Part shown: piece after piece, positions 1 through 5,229 of the stretch
Numbering within the stretch: position 1 is the stretch's first letter
Layout: each line of letters opens with the position of its first letter
Source: Candidatus Stygibacter frigidus
Lineage (GTDB): Bacteria; Cloacimonadota; Cloacimonadia; Cloacimonadales; TCS61
Direction of reading: 5' to 3'
Assembly (NCBI GenBank): GCA_030765325.1
Contig: JAVCCT010000388.1
Span: 1-5,229 of the forward strand
Length of the DNA stretch: 5,229 bases
The notes under the pieces: model-generated
Databases searched by the model: none
What the model saw: the letters and a program-made list of their open reading frames with translations, nothing else
What the model was told of the DNA's origin: nothing
Translations under genes and position numbers: made by a program

Positions 1-167
1 CCAGATAATTTGCGGGATTCATGTTATTGAAACAGGTAGTTTCCAGTAGCAATCCATATATTACATCTCAGCAATTTTATTTTCATGAATTGTTTGATAG
101 CAGTCGTTATCTGCGCCCCACCTGGAAATACCTGGCGGTGCACATATAACTGAGCAGCAGAAATAGG
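1..167. other. Leader/intergenic region with no supported gene
   Basis: This stretch lies upstream of the promoter of the large protease gene. The three forward frames are closed early: stops at 28-30, 47-49 and 6-8. No frame therefore reads in as a long gene tail; a tail ending at 47-49 (15 codons visible) cannot be excluded. One 42-codon ATG frame (21-149, TAA stop) is open, but it has only a weak GGGA upstream and no recognisable protein features. A GC-richer patch at about 113-142 contains CCTGG twice (121-125 and 131-135), giving a slightly repetitive look without a clean hairpin. No tRNA, CRISPR or rRNA-like structure is visible. Confidence 0.5.
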
Positions 168-198
168 TTGACATAAAAATTTAAAAATTAAATATTAT
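168..198 (+). promoter_or_regulatory. Putative sigma70-type promoter of the C10 peptidase gene
   Basis: A perfect TTGACA -35 box lies at 168-173. A TATTAT -10 candidate (5 of 6 matches to TATAAT) lies at 193-198, giving a 19-base spacer. An alternative -10, AATATT at 191-196, has the ideal 17-base spacer but only 4 of 6 matches. The spacer and downstream bases are almost entirely A/T, as is common at promoters. Initiation would fall near 203-206, leaving a 5' leader of roughly 20 bases before the ATG at 224. FCB bacteria can use other promoter consensus sequences (Bacteroidota favour TTTG-type -33 elements), so the assignment is inferred. Confidence 0.5.
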
Positions 199-213
199 AT
201 TAAGAAAAATATT

Positions 214-220
214 GGGGGAA
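214..220 (+). promoter_or_regulatory. Ribosome binding site that fixes the ATG at 224
   Basis: GGGGGAA lies just upstream of the ATG at 224, with 5 bases between its last G and the start codon. A TTG at 212-214 in the same frame would place the start inside this purine run and would add Gly-Glu-Val before the Met-Arg-Lys signal peptide. The ATG at 224 is therefore the better start. Confidence 0.6.
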
Positions 221-223
221 GTT

Positions 224-3200
224 ATGAGAAAGTTATTATTTATATTATTACTTATCACAGTAACACATTTAATTGCGGTTCCTGTTTCAGAGAGCGCAGC
301 AATGGAATGTGCACAGAACTGGTATCTGGAAAGAACCGGTAATAATGAAGGGATTTCGGAAATCATAGAGATCAGAGAGCAAGGCGTAATCGTGCTTTAT
401 GCCATTAATCTGGAAAGCGGATTTATTCTGCTGGCAGCAGATGATCTGGCAATACCAGTATTTGGTTACAGCGATGAAGGCACTTATGATCCTAATAATT
501 TACCTCCACAGATGGGAGACATGCTTTCTTGGCAGAAGCTGGAGATATATGATGGTATCACCAGTAATGCAACGCCATCACATGAGATAGTATCTGCCTG
601 GGAACATTTGAGAGCGGAAGAATTCATGCCAATGCGAGATTTCCGTGACGTGAGTCCGCTTTTGAGTACCACCTGGGATCAGGGGCAGTATTATAATCAA
701 CTATGTCCAGCAGATAACGGAGGACCTGGTGGTCATGTTTGGGCTGGTTGTGTGGCAACTGCTATGGCTCAGGTGATGAAATACTGGAGCTTTCCTGAGA
801 CTGGAGTAGGATCACATAGTTATTACGATAGCAATTATGGAACTCAATCAGCAAATTTTGGAGCAACAACATATAACTGGTCTAGTATGCCGAATGCTGT
901 GAATTACTCAAATACTTCTGTTGCCACTCTTTTTTATCATCTGGGAGTATCCGTGGATATGCAATATAGTATTGATGGTTCAGGAGCTTATAGTGGAGAT
1001 GCGCGGGATGCTTTAGTAAATTATTTTCAATATGATGATGCAGCTCAATTACTCTGGAAAAGTGATTATCCAGTTACTACCTGGAATACTATGCTGCGAA
1101 CTGAGCTTGATAATGACAGACCACTTTACTATCGGGGAGAAAATCCCAGTAGTGGGCATGCTTTTAATATTGATGGATATCAGGGAACTGACTATTTTCA
1201 TTTGAACTGGGGCTGGAGCGGAAGTTATAATGGCTATTTTTATCTGGATGACATGACTCCTGGCAGTTCGAATTTTAATAGTGATCAGGCAGCAATCTTA
1301 TATCTTGAACCTAGCTTACAGCCTGAGATCACTGTTACTGATCCCAATGGTGGGGAGAGCTATGCCCAGGATGAATCAATAAATATCACCTGGACATCGC
1401 AGGATATTGGCAATAATGTGAGAATTATGCTGTATGATGGTAATACTCTTGACGAATTGATCAGCGATATGACTTCTAATGATGGCAGTTTCAACTGGGC
1501 TGTTCCTGCAGATTTCAGTGTCGGAGATAATTATCGCATCAAAATTGCTGATTATGATAATAGCTCTACGAATGATTACAGTGATGGATATTTCAGTATT
1601 TATAATCCTACACTTCAAGAGCTTGAGAATGTGGTTATCACAGTAGGTGGGGCAGATGTAAATGTGGGAGATGATTTCAATATTGAAATATCCACTTCAG
1701 AGCTTGATCAGACCTGGAACTTGATCTCTTATCAATTTACGTTTTATTATGATGCTGCTCTGATGACTTATGAAGGTTATACAGCAGGATATTTCATGGG
1801 AAATATTTTAGCTTATGAAAGTACTCCGGGAGAAATTACAGTTGCTTATGCCAATGCCATGCCCATCAGTGGAGCGGGAGATCTGGTAATACTCAATTTT
1901 AATGCAGTATCAGAAGGTACATCCAGCCTGGACATAGGTAATTTCAGATATAATACTTATGATATAACGAATATTATCTCTGGAGAAGTGAATATTATCG
2001 CTTATAGTCCTTTCCAGGATGTGACAATTACAGCAGGATCGGGTAATGTCACTGTGGATAATGAATTAGTAATCCCTATTAGCACAACTATGATGACAAG
2101 TGATATGGGTGCTATTTCATTCCAGTTTGATCTTGATTTTAATCCTGAATTATTGTCATTTACTTCATTTTCTTTAGGTGATGTACCAGGTCCAGGAAAC
2201 TTCATTGCTAATGAAGCGTCTCCTGGTGTGGTATCAGTTGCCTATGCAAATGTAATGCCAATTACAGGTGAAGGAGTTCTCTGCAATCTTGTATTTACAG
2301 GTGAAGCAGAAGGAACTTCTGCTCTTGATCTTAATGAATTCAAGTATAATTCCACTTATCTAACTAATTTAGTAGATGGTAGTGTGAACATTGTGGAATA
2401 TAGCCCTTATGAAGACGTAGTGATCACTGCTGGATCAGCTAATGCAGCAATCGGCAATACTGTTGAGATACCTGTGAGCACAACAGAATTAATAAGTGAT
2501 ATGGGAGCGATCTCATTCCAGTTTGATCTGGCTTTTGATATTAGTTTACTTACTTTTGACAGTTTTTCATTAGGTGAAGTTCCTGGTCCAGGTAACCTTA
2601 TTGCTAATGAATCTTCACCAGGTGTGATTTCAGTTGCCTATGCAAATGTGATGCCTATCACAGGTGAAGGAAATCTCTGTTACCTTACATTTACTGCTGA
2701 TGCAGCAGGTACAAGTGATTTAGTGCTTGACGAGTTCAAATATAATTCTACTTACCTGAGCAATCTGGTTGATGGGAGTATTATGATCTCAGCAGTTCAA
2801 TATCCTGACTGGTCGATCAATCCTCCAGATTATCAATATAATGCTTCCATCTGGGGTATAGTGCTTCTTGATGATGTGGAAGTAGATATCACCAGTGGCA
2901 TGCTGGGCTGCTTTGTGGGTGATGAATGCCGCGGAATAGCCAGTTTGGAAGAGGGTTCTTTGATAGATTACACAGTGCCATTTGGACATATTATATTCCT
3001 GCCTATGGTATATAGTAATGTAACTTCAGGTGAAACTCTGGATTTCCTATATTTTGATGCTATCACAGAAGAAGTATATACTGTAGCAGAATCAATACCA
3101 TTTGTTGCTGACACGGTGGTAGGCGATGGCATGAATCCATTTGAATTCCATGCTTCCACAGTTACTACTGTTGACGTGAGTAAAGAAATCGTTTCTGGCT

Positions 3201-4405
3201 GGAACTGGTTCTCAGTAAATGTTGTTGGCGAAGATATGGGAATCAACAGCGTATTGTCATCAATCGGAAATAATGGTGCAAATATCAAGAATCAGTCACA
3301 AAGTGCAATTTATTATGAAGGTGCTGGCTGGTTTGGCTCTTTGAATAATATTAATAATCTTTCACTTTATAAACTTGAAGCAAACAACGCGGTAACCTGG
3401 GAATATACAGGTGTGCCAGTTGATCTTGCTTCTACTACTTATAATCTGAATAGCGGTTGGAACTGGATTTCCTACGCTCCTCAGGAATCAGAGGCAATTA
3501 ACTATGCTTTGGATGGACTGGAAAATGGTGCCAATATCAAGAACCAGTCACAAAGTGCTATCTATTATGCAGGTGCCGGCTGGTTTGGAAGCCTCAATAC
3601 AATGGATCCTACCGCTGGTTATATGCTTCAGATGAATGAGGCAGAACAGCATAATTATCCAGCTCCTGATGGAGATTTTGTTGCAGTAAATGAAGAAGAG
3701 AATCTTTCAGCAAAAACCATTTCTACAAACAATGGAACACGTGCACCTGACTGGTCGATCAATCCTGCAGATTATCAGTATAATGGTTCAATCTGGGGTA
3801 TTGTTATGTTCAATGGTGTTGAGGTCGATATAACCACTAAAATGCTGGGCTGCTTTGTTGGCGATGAATGTCGAGGAATTGCAAGCGATAGTTCAGTTTT
3901 AGATTATACCGATCCATTTCCATTTGGACATATTATATTCCTGCCAATGGTTTATAGCAACGTTACATCTGGCGAAACTCTTACTTTTAAATACTGGGAT
4001 GCCGGATCTGGTATTATCTTAGATGCCGCAGAAACCATAGAATGGGAAGCTGATATGGTAGTTGGTGATGGTTATGAACCTTACGTGTTTACCGTAAATA
4101 CAAATTCCAACGGGGAAGATGAGATCACCCCAACCCAGATCACCAGTTGCTATCCCAATCCCTTTAACCCGGAAGTAACTATTTCTTTCTATCTGCAGAA
4201 TATTGACAATGCTGATCTGAGTATCTACAACCTGAGAGGGCAGAAAGTGACCACTCTTTATAATGGCGTGCTTGCAGAAGGCAATCATTCGTATATCTGG
4301 GATGGGAAAAATGATAAAGGTATCGAGCAGGCTAATGGAGTATATTTCTATCGTCTGCAAACTGGTGGAGAATTTCATTCCGGCAAGATGTTGATGCTGA
4401 AATAA
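224..4405 (+). CDS. Secreted C10 family (streptopain-like) cysteine peptidase with cohesin-like repeats and C-terminal sorting domain
   Basis: This is a 1393-residue exported protein. Residues 1-18 form a signal peptide (MRKLL, then a hydrophobic stretch, likely cut after Ala18). About 19-143 is a C10 propeptide (GFILLAADD near 67-74, GYSDEGTYD near 81-89). About 144-362 is the peptidase C10 domain: WDQGQYYNQLCP at 151-162, nucleophile Cys176 in GCVATAMAQVMKYW, catalytic His312 in GHAFNIDG, and NWGWSG at 328-333. These match the SpeB/streptopain catalytic signature, so the head is probably an active endopeptidase made as a zymogen. Then come an Ig-like domain of Kre9/KNH type (367-460), three cohesin-like repeats (466-858), a DWSINP module (862-979), two GWNW modules (about 982-1154) and a second DWSINP module (1176-1293). 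Residues 1305-1393 resemble a T9SS type A sorting/FlgD Ig-like domain (YPNPFNP at 1310-1316). SpeB is about 400 residues, so some 1000 extra residues are accessory. The substrate is unknown. Outer-membrane export or surface attachment is inferred from the tail. Confidence 0.93.
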   Translation: MRKLLFILLLITVTHLIAVPVSESAAMECAQNWYLERTGNNEGISEIIEIREQGVIVLYAINLESGFILLAADDLAIPVFGYSDEGTYDPNNLPPQMGDMLSWQKLEIYDGITSNATPSHEIVSAWEHLRAEEFMPMRDFRDVSPLLSTTWDQGQYYNQLCPADNGGPGGHVWAGCVATAMAQVMKYWSFPETGVGSHSYYDSNYGTQSANFGATTYNWSSMPNAVNYSNTSVATLFYHLGVSVDMQYSIDGSGAYSGDARDALVNYFQYDDAAQLLWKSDYPVTTWNTMLRTELDNDRPLYYRGENPSSGHAFNIDGYQGTDYFHLNWGWSGSYNGYFYLDDMTPGSSNFNSDQAAILYLEPSLQPEITVTDPNGGESYAQDESINITWTSQDIGNNVRIMLYDGNTLDELISDMTSNDGSFNWAVPADFSVGDNYRIKIADYDNSSTNDYSDGYFSIYNPTLQELENVVITVGGADVNVGDDFNIEISTSELDQTWNLISYQFTFYYDAALMTYEGYTAGYFMGNILAYESTPGEITVAYANAMPISGAGDLVILNFNAVSEGTSSLDIGNFRYNTYDITNIISGEVNIIAYSPFQDVTITAGSGNVTVDNELVIPISTTMMTSDMGAISFQFDLDFNPELLSFTSFSLGDVPGPGNFIANEASPGVVSVAYANVMPITGEGVLCNLVFTGEAEGTSALDLNEFKYNSTYLTNLVDGSVNIVEYSPYEDVVITAGSANAAIGNTVEIPVSTTELISDMGAISFQFDLAFDISLLTFDSFSLGEVPGPGNLIANESSPGVISVAYANVMPITGEGNLCYLTFTADAAGTSDLVLDEFKYNSTYLSNLVDGSIMISAVQYPDWSINPPDYQYNASIWGIVLLDDVEVDITSGMLGCFVGDECRGIASLEEGSLIDYTVPFGHIIFLPMVYSNVTSGETLDFLYFDAITEEVYTVAESIPFVADTVVGDGMNPFEFHASTVTTVDVSKEIVSGWNWFSVNVVGEDMGINSVLSSIGNNGANIKNQSQSAIYYEGAGWFGSLNNINNLSLYKLEANNAVTWEYTGVPVDLASTTYNLNSGWNWISYAPQESEAINYALDGLENGANIKNQSQSAIYYAGAGWFGSLNTMDPTAGYMLQMNEAEQHNYPAPDGDFVAVNEEENLSAKTISTNNGTRAPDWSINPADYQYNGSIWGIVMFNGVEVDITTKMLGCFVGDECRGIASDSSVLDYTDPFPFGHIIFLPMVYSNVTSGETLTFKYWDAGSGIILDAAETIEWEADMVVGDGYEPYVFTVNTNSNGEDEITPTQITSCYPNPFNPEVTISFYLQNIDNADLSIYNLRGQKVTTLYNGVLAEGNHSYIWDGKNDKGIEQANGVYFYRLQTGGEFHSGKMLMLK
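1619..2002 (+). repeat. Cohesin-like repeat 1 of the peptidase protein
   Basis: Residues 466-593 form the first of three tandem beta-sandwich modules. It has the cohesin-like pattern: an aromatic-rich strand (SYQFTFYYD), an ESTPG turn, VAYANAMPISGAGDLV, and a closing GEVNII strand. It is the most divergent of the three and lacks the MGAISFQFDL block found in the other two. Its closest visible relative is the first repeat of the downstream gene. Cohesin folds bind dockerins in cellulosomes, but similar modules occur in non-cellulosomal surface proteins. No dockerin motif is seen here. Confidence 0.7.
2009..2404 (+). repeat. Cohesin-like repeat 2 of the peptidase protein
   Basis: Residues 596-727 form a 132-residue unit that opens at the YSPFQDV linker. 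It carries DMGAISFQFDL (627-637), LGDVPGPGN, VSVAYANVMPITGEG (670-684) and FKYNSTYLTNLVDGS. By eye it is about 70% identical in protein to repeat 3, with long stretches of DNA identity. Bases 2225-2273 match the last 49 bases of the window exactly. Confidence 0.75.
2405..2797 (+). repeat. Cohesin-like repeat 3 of the peptidase protein
   Basis: Residues 728-858 open at the YSPYEDV linker and repeat the pattern of repeat 2 (DMGAISFQFDL, LGEVPGPGN, SVAYANVMPITGEG, FKYNSTYLSNLVDGS). Bases 2494-2529 match 5054-5089 in the downstream gene exactly (36 bases), and the similarity continues for about another 80 bases with few changes. The module is followed directly by the first DWSINP module. Confidence 0.75.
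2807..3160 (+). repeat. DWSINP module, copy 1
   Basis: Residues 862-979 run from DWSINPPDYQYN through GCFVGDECRGIAS (895-907) and FGHIIFLPMVYSNVTSGETL to a VVGDG ending. Copy 2 is at residues 1176-1293, and the two are strongly similar in both protein and DNA; for example, 2807-2824 equals 3749-3766. I recognise this as a recurring accessory domain style in secreted proteins of FCB and Cloacimonadota-like bacteria, but cannot name a characterised function. Two cysteines five residues apart (Cys896, Cys902) are kept in both copies. Confidence 0.7.
3194..3388 (+). repeat. GWNW module, copy 1
   Basis: Residues 991-1055 start at SGWNWFSVNV and contain the core NGANIKNQSQSAIYY (1017-1031) followed by EGAGWFGSLN. 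The full module probably spans about 982-1068. Together with copy 2 it forms a tandem pair set between the two DWSINP modules. The function is unknown; the aromatic-rich core would suit a ligand-binding or structural beta domain, which is inference. Confidence 0.7.
3452..3643 (+). repeat. GWNW module, copy 2
   Basis: Residues 1077-1140 start at SGWNWISYAP and carry the same core, NGANIKNQSQSAIYY (1101-1115), then AGAGWFGSLN and a GYMLQM strand. The 25-residue core differs from copy 1 at a single position (Glu1032 against Ala1116), while the DNA carries many silent differences. A low-complexity linker (about 1141-1175) joins it to DWSINP copy 2. Confidence 0.7.
3749..4102 (+). repeat. DWSINP module, copy 2
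   Basis: Residues 1176-1293 repeat the module at 862-979: DWSINPADYQYN, MLGCFVGDECRGIAS (Cys1210, Cys1216), FGHIIFLPMVYSNVTSGETL and VVGDG. The main length difference is a small shift around the loop after GIAS. This copy precedes the C-terminal sorting-type domain. Confidence 0.7.
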
Positions 4406-4417
4406 AGCATAATATCG

Positions 4418-4443
4418 GGCAGGGGCAGTATCTCGTCCCTGCC
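4418..4443 (+). terminator. GC-rich hairpin after the peptidase gene, without a U-tract
   Basis: GGCAGGG (4418-4424) pairs perfectly with CCCTGCC (4437-4443). The stem can grow inward by a G-U and a C-G pair to 9 base pairs with an 8-base loop. It begins 12 bases after the stop codon. The following bases (ATTAATACAATG) are not a T-run, so it is not a canonical intrinsic terminator. It may be a weak terminator, an mRNA-stabilising 3' structure or a processing site. Confidence 0.4.
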
Positions 4444-4485
4444 ATTAATACAATGTTAAGAAGTATGAATAAAGAAAAATATGTA

Positions 4486-4493
4486 AGAAGGAG
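4486..4493 (+). promoter_or_regulatory. Strong ribosome binding site of the second gene
   Basis: AGAAGGAG is close to the ideal anti-16S match. Its spacing decides the start question: 9 bases separate it from the ATC at 4503, an ideal distance, whereas 24 bases separate it from the first in-frame ATG at 4518, which is too far for direct use. Confidence 0.65.
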
Positions 4494-4502
4494 TTTTAAT
4501 TT

Positions 4503-5229
4503 ATCAAAAAGGTATTAATGGTCATTTTTCTGGCTATGATTTCAACTTTTCTTTTTGGGCAATTTGAGAACTCGATCATAACGTGTTCGAGTGCAGTAGA
4601 GAATCCTGGTGATGAATTTAATATCACTATTGGTACTACTGAATTGCTTGAAAGTTGGAATATCTCAGCCTTTCAGTTTGAACTGGATTTCAATCCAGAA
4701 ATAGTAACTTACACTGGCTTTGCTGCTGGTGAAGTTGTTTCAGGTATTGGTAGTCTCCTGGCAAATGAGAGCACTCCAGGACATGTTATTGTTGCTTTTG
4801 CTAATGCTCTGCCAATTAGTGGAGTAGGAAATTTAGTTACAATAAATTTTGAAGCAGCTGATGTGGGCTCAACAATTTTGGATGTTAATGATTTCAAGTA
4901 TAATGCTACGTATTTGGCTGCTGGTAATTTAATTGATGGCAATGTTCAAGTAATTGAATACAATCTATTCCAGGATGTAGCAATTACTGCTGGATCAGGA
5001 AATGTTACTGTAGGTAACGAAGTAGTAATTCCTGTCAGCACAACTATGCTAACAAGTGATATGGGAGCGATCTCATTCCAGTTTGATCTATATTTTGATA
5101 ATAGTTTACTTACTTTTGACGGTTTTTCATTAGGTGAAGTTCCTAATCCAGGTAACTTGATCGCTAATGAATCTACACCAGGTGTGGTATCAGTTGCCTA
5201 TGCAAATGTAATGCCAATTACAGGTGAAG
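4503..5229 (+). CDS. Secreted cohesin-like repeat protein, 5' part (runs off the window)
   Basis: The frame is open from just after a TAA at 4497-4499 to the window edge: 242 full codons and one extra base from 4503. Read from 4503, residues 2-20 are KKVLMVIFLAMISTFLFGQ, a typical Lys-Lys plus hydrophobic signal peptide, probably cut near FGQ. Two cohesin-like repeats follow (about 25-150 and 156 onward) with no catalytic domain before them. The first codon at 4503 is ATC, not ATG. No ATG, GTG or TTG exists in frame between the stop and ATG 4518. A conventional annotation would start at 4518 (MVIFLAMISTF), which loses the basic n-region and lies too far from the ribosome binding site. The gene sits 97 bases after the peptidase gene on the same strand and may be co-transcribed. 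The missing C-terminus probably holds more repeats and a sorting domain, by analogy with the upstream gene. It is certainly a coding region; its function is unknown beyond export and probable binding or structural modules. Confidence 0.85.
   Translation, partial: MKKVLMVIFLAMISTFLFGQFENSIITCSSAVENPGDEFNITIGTTELLESWNISAFQFELDFNPEIVTYTGFAAGEVVSGIGSLLANESTPGHVIVAFANALPISGVGNLVTINFEAADVGSTILDVNDFKYNATYLAAGNLIDGNVQVIEYNLFQDVAITAGSGNVTVGNEVVIPVSTTMLTSDMGAISFQFDLYFDNSLLTFDGFSLGEVPNPGNLIANESTPGVVSVAYANVMPITGE
4575..4952 (+). repeat. Cohesin-like repeat 1 of the second protein
   Basis: Residues 25-150 (counted from 4503) carry SAFQFELDFNPE, NESTPG, VAFANALPISGVGNLV and DFKYNATYL. The PISG-x-G-x-LV segment and the ESTPG turn match repeat 1 of the upstream protein rather than its repeats 2 and 3, which have PITGEG. 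Confidence 0.7.
4968..5229 (+). repeat. Cohesin-like repeat 2 of the second protein, cut by the window edge
   Basis: From residue 156, starting at the FQDV linker, this module carries SDMGAISFQFDL, LGEVPNPGN and VSVAYANVMPITGE. At DNA level it is nearly identical in parts to repeats 2 and 3 of the upstream gene: 5054-5089 equals 2494-2529, and 5181-5229 equals 2225-2273. Confidence 0.75.

Noticed and set aside
21..149. A 42-codon ATG frame (21-149) upstream of the promoter
   Set aside because: There is only a weak GGGA upstream and no signal peptide, repeat or recognisable motif, and open frames of this length occur often by chance. It was not called as a gene. Conservation in related genomes would be the test.
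212..223. TTG start at 212 for the peptidase gene
   Set aside because: It lies inside the GGGGGAA ribosome binding site and adds four residues before a standard Met-Arg-Lys signal peptide. ATG 224 is better placed.
1619..2797. The triple repeat as a CRISPR or mobile element
   Set aside because: The period is about 130 codons, the reading frame is kept throughout, and similarity is at protein-module level. There are no short identical repeats with spacers, no terminal inverted repeats and no transposase.
2968..3288. A 106-codon open frame on the minus strand
   Set aside because: It lies wholly inside the well-supported peptidase gene and has no domain pattern or ribosome binding site. It looks like a shadow of biased codon use on the opposite strand.
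4019..4378. A 119-codon open frame on the minus strand opposite the C-terminal domain
   Set aside because: It is fully antisense to the conserved sorting-type domain, its composition is not protein-like, and no independent signals support it.
4709..4942. A 77-codon minus-strand frame opposite the first cohesin-like repeat of gene 2
   Set aside because: The plus strand here codes for a clear repeat module continuous with the signal peptide, and the antisense frame lacks any supporting signal.

Overview
The window holds one complete, very large gene for a secreted multidomain protein and the 5' part of a second, related gene. Both are on the + strand. Every other reading frame of any length looks like a shadow of these two. 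The organism is probably a member of the Fibrobacterota-Chlorobiota-Bacteroidota (FCB) assemblage, with Candidatus Cloacimonadota the best guess. This rests on the C-terminal sorting-type domain with its PNPFNP motif and its GVYFYRLQTGG...GKMLMLK ending, on the GWNW and DWSINP accessory modules, and on the moderately AT-rich coding sequence. It is a judgement from protein style; no marker gene is present.

Layout: 1-167 is a leader region with no convincing gene. 168-198 has a sigma70-like promoter, followed by a purine-rich ribosome binding site at 214-220. 224-4405 is a 1393-residue protein: signal peptide, C10 propeptide, C10 (streptopain-type) cysteine peptidase with visible Cys and His catalytic residues, an Ig-like domain, three tandem cohesin-like repeats, and then a symmetric block (DWSINP module, two GWNW modules, second DWSINP module). 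It ends in a T9SS/FlgD-Ig-like C-terminal domain. 4406-4502 is a short intergenic gap with a GC-rich hairpin (4418-4443) and a strong ribosome binding site (4486-4493). From about 4503 to the end of the window is the start of a second secreted protein: a signal peptide followed directly by two cohesin-like repeats, the second cut by the window edge.

The two genes appear to be related through their cohesin-like arrays. The first repeat of gene 2 resembles the first repeat of gene 1. The second repeat of gene 2 is a DNA-level patchwork of repeats 2 and 3 of gene 1, with a 49-base exact match that reaches the window edge. A reasonable inference is a locus of surface or secreted proteins that share adhesive beta-sandwich modules, one of them carrying a protease head. 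The most unusual local signal is the start of gene 2: the position expected for its ATG, by ribosome binding site spacing and by the Lys-Lys signal peptide, reads ATC.
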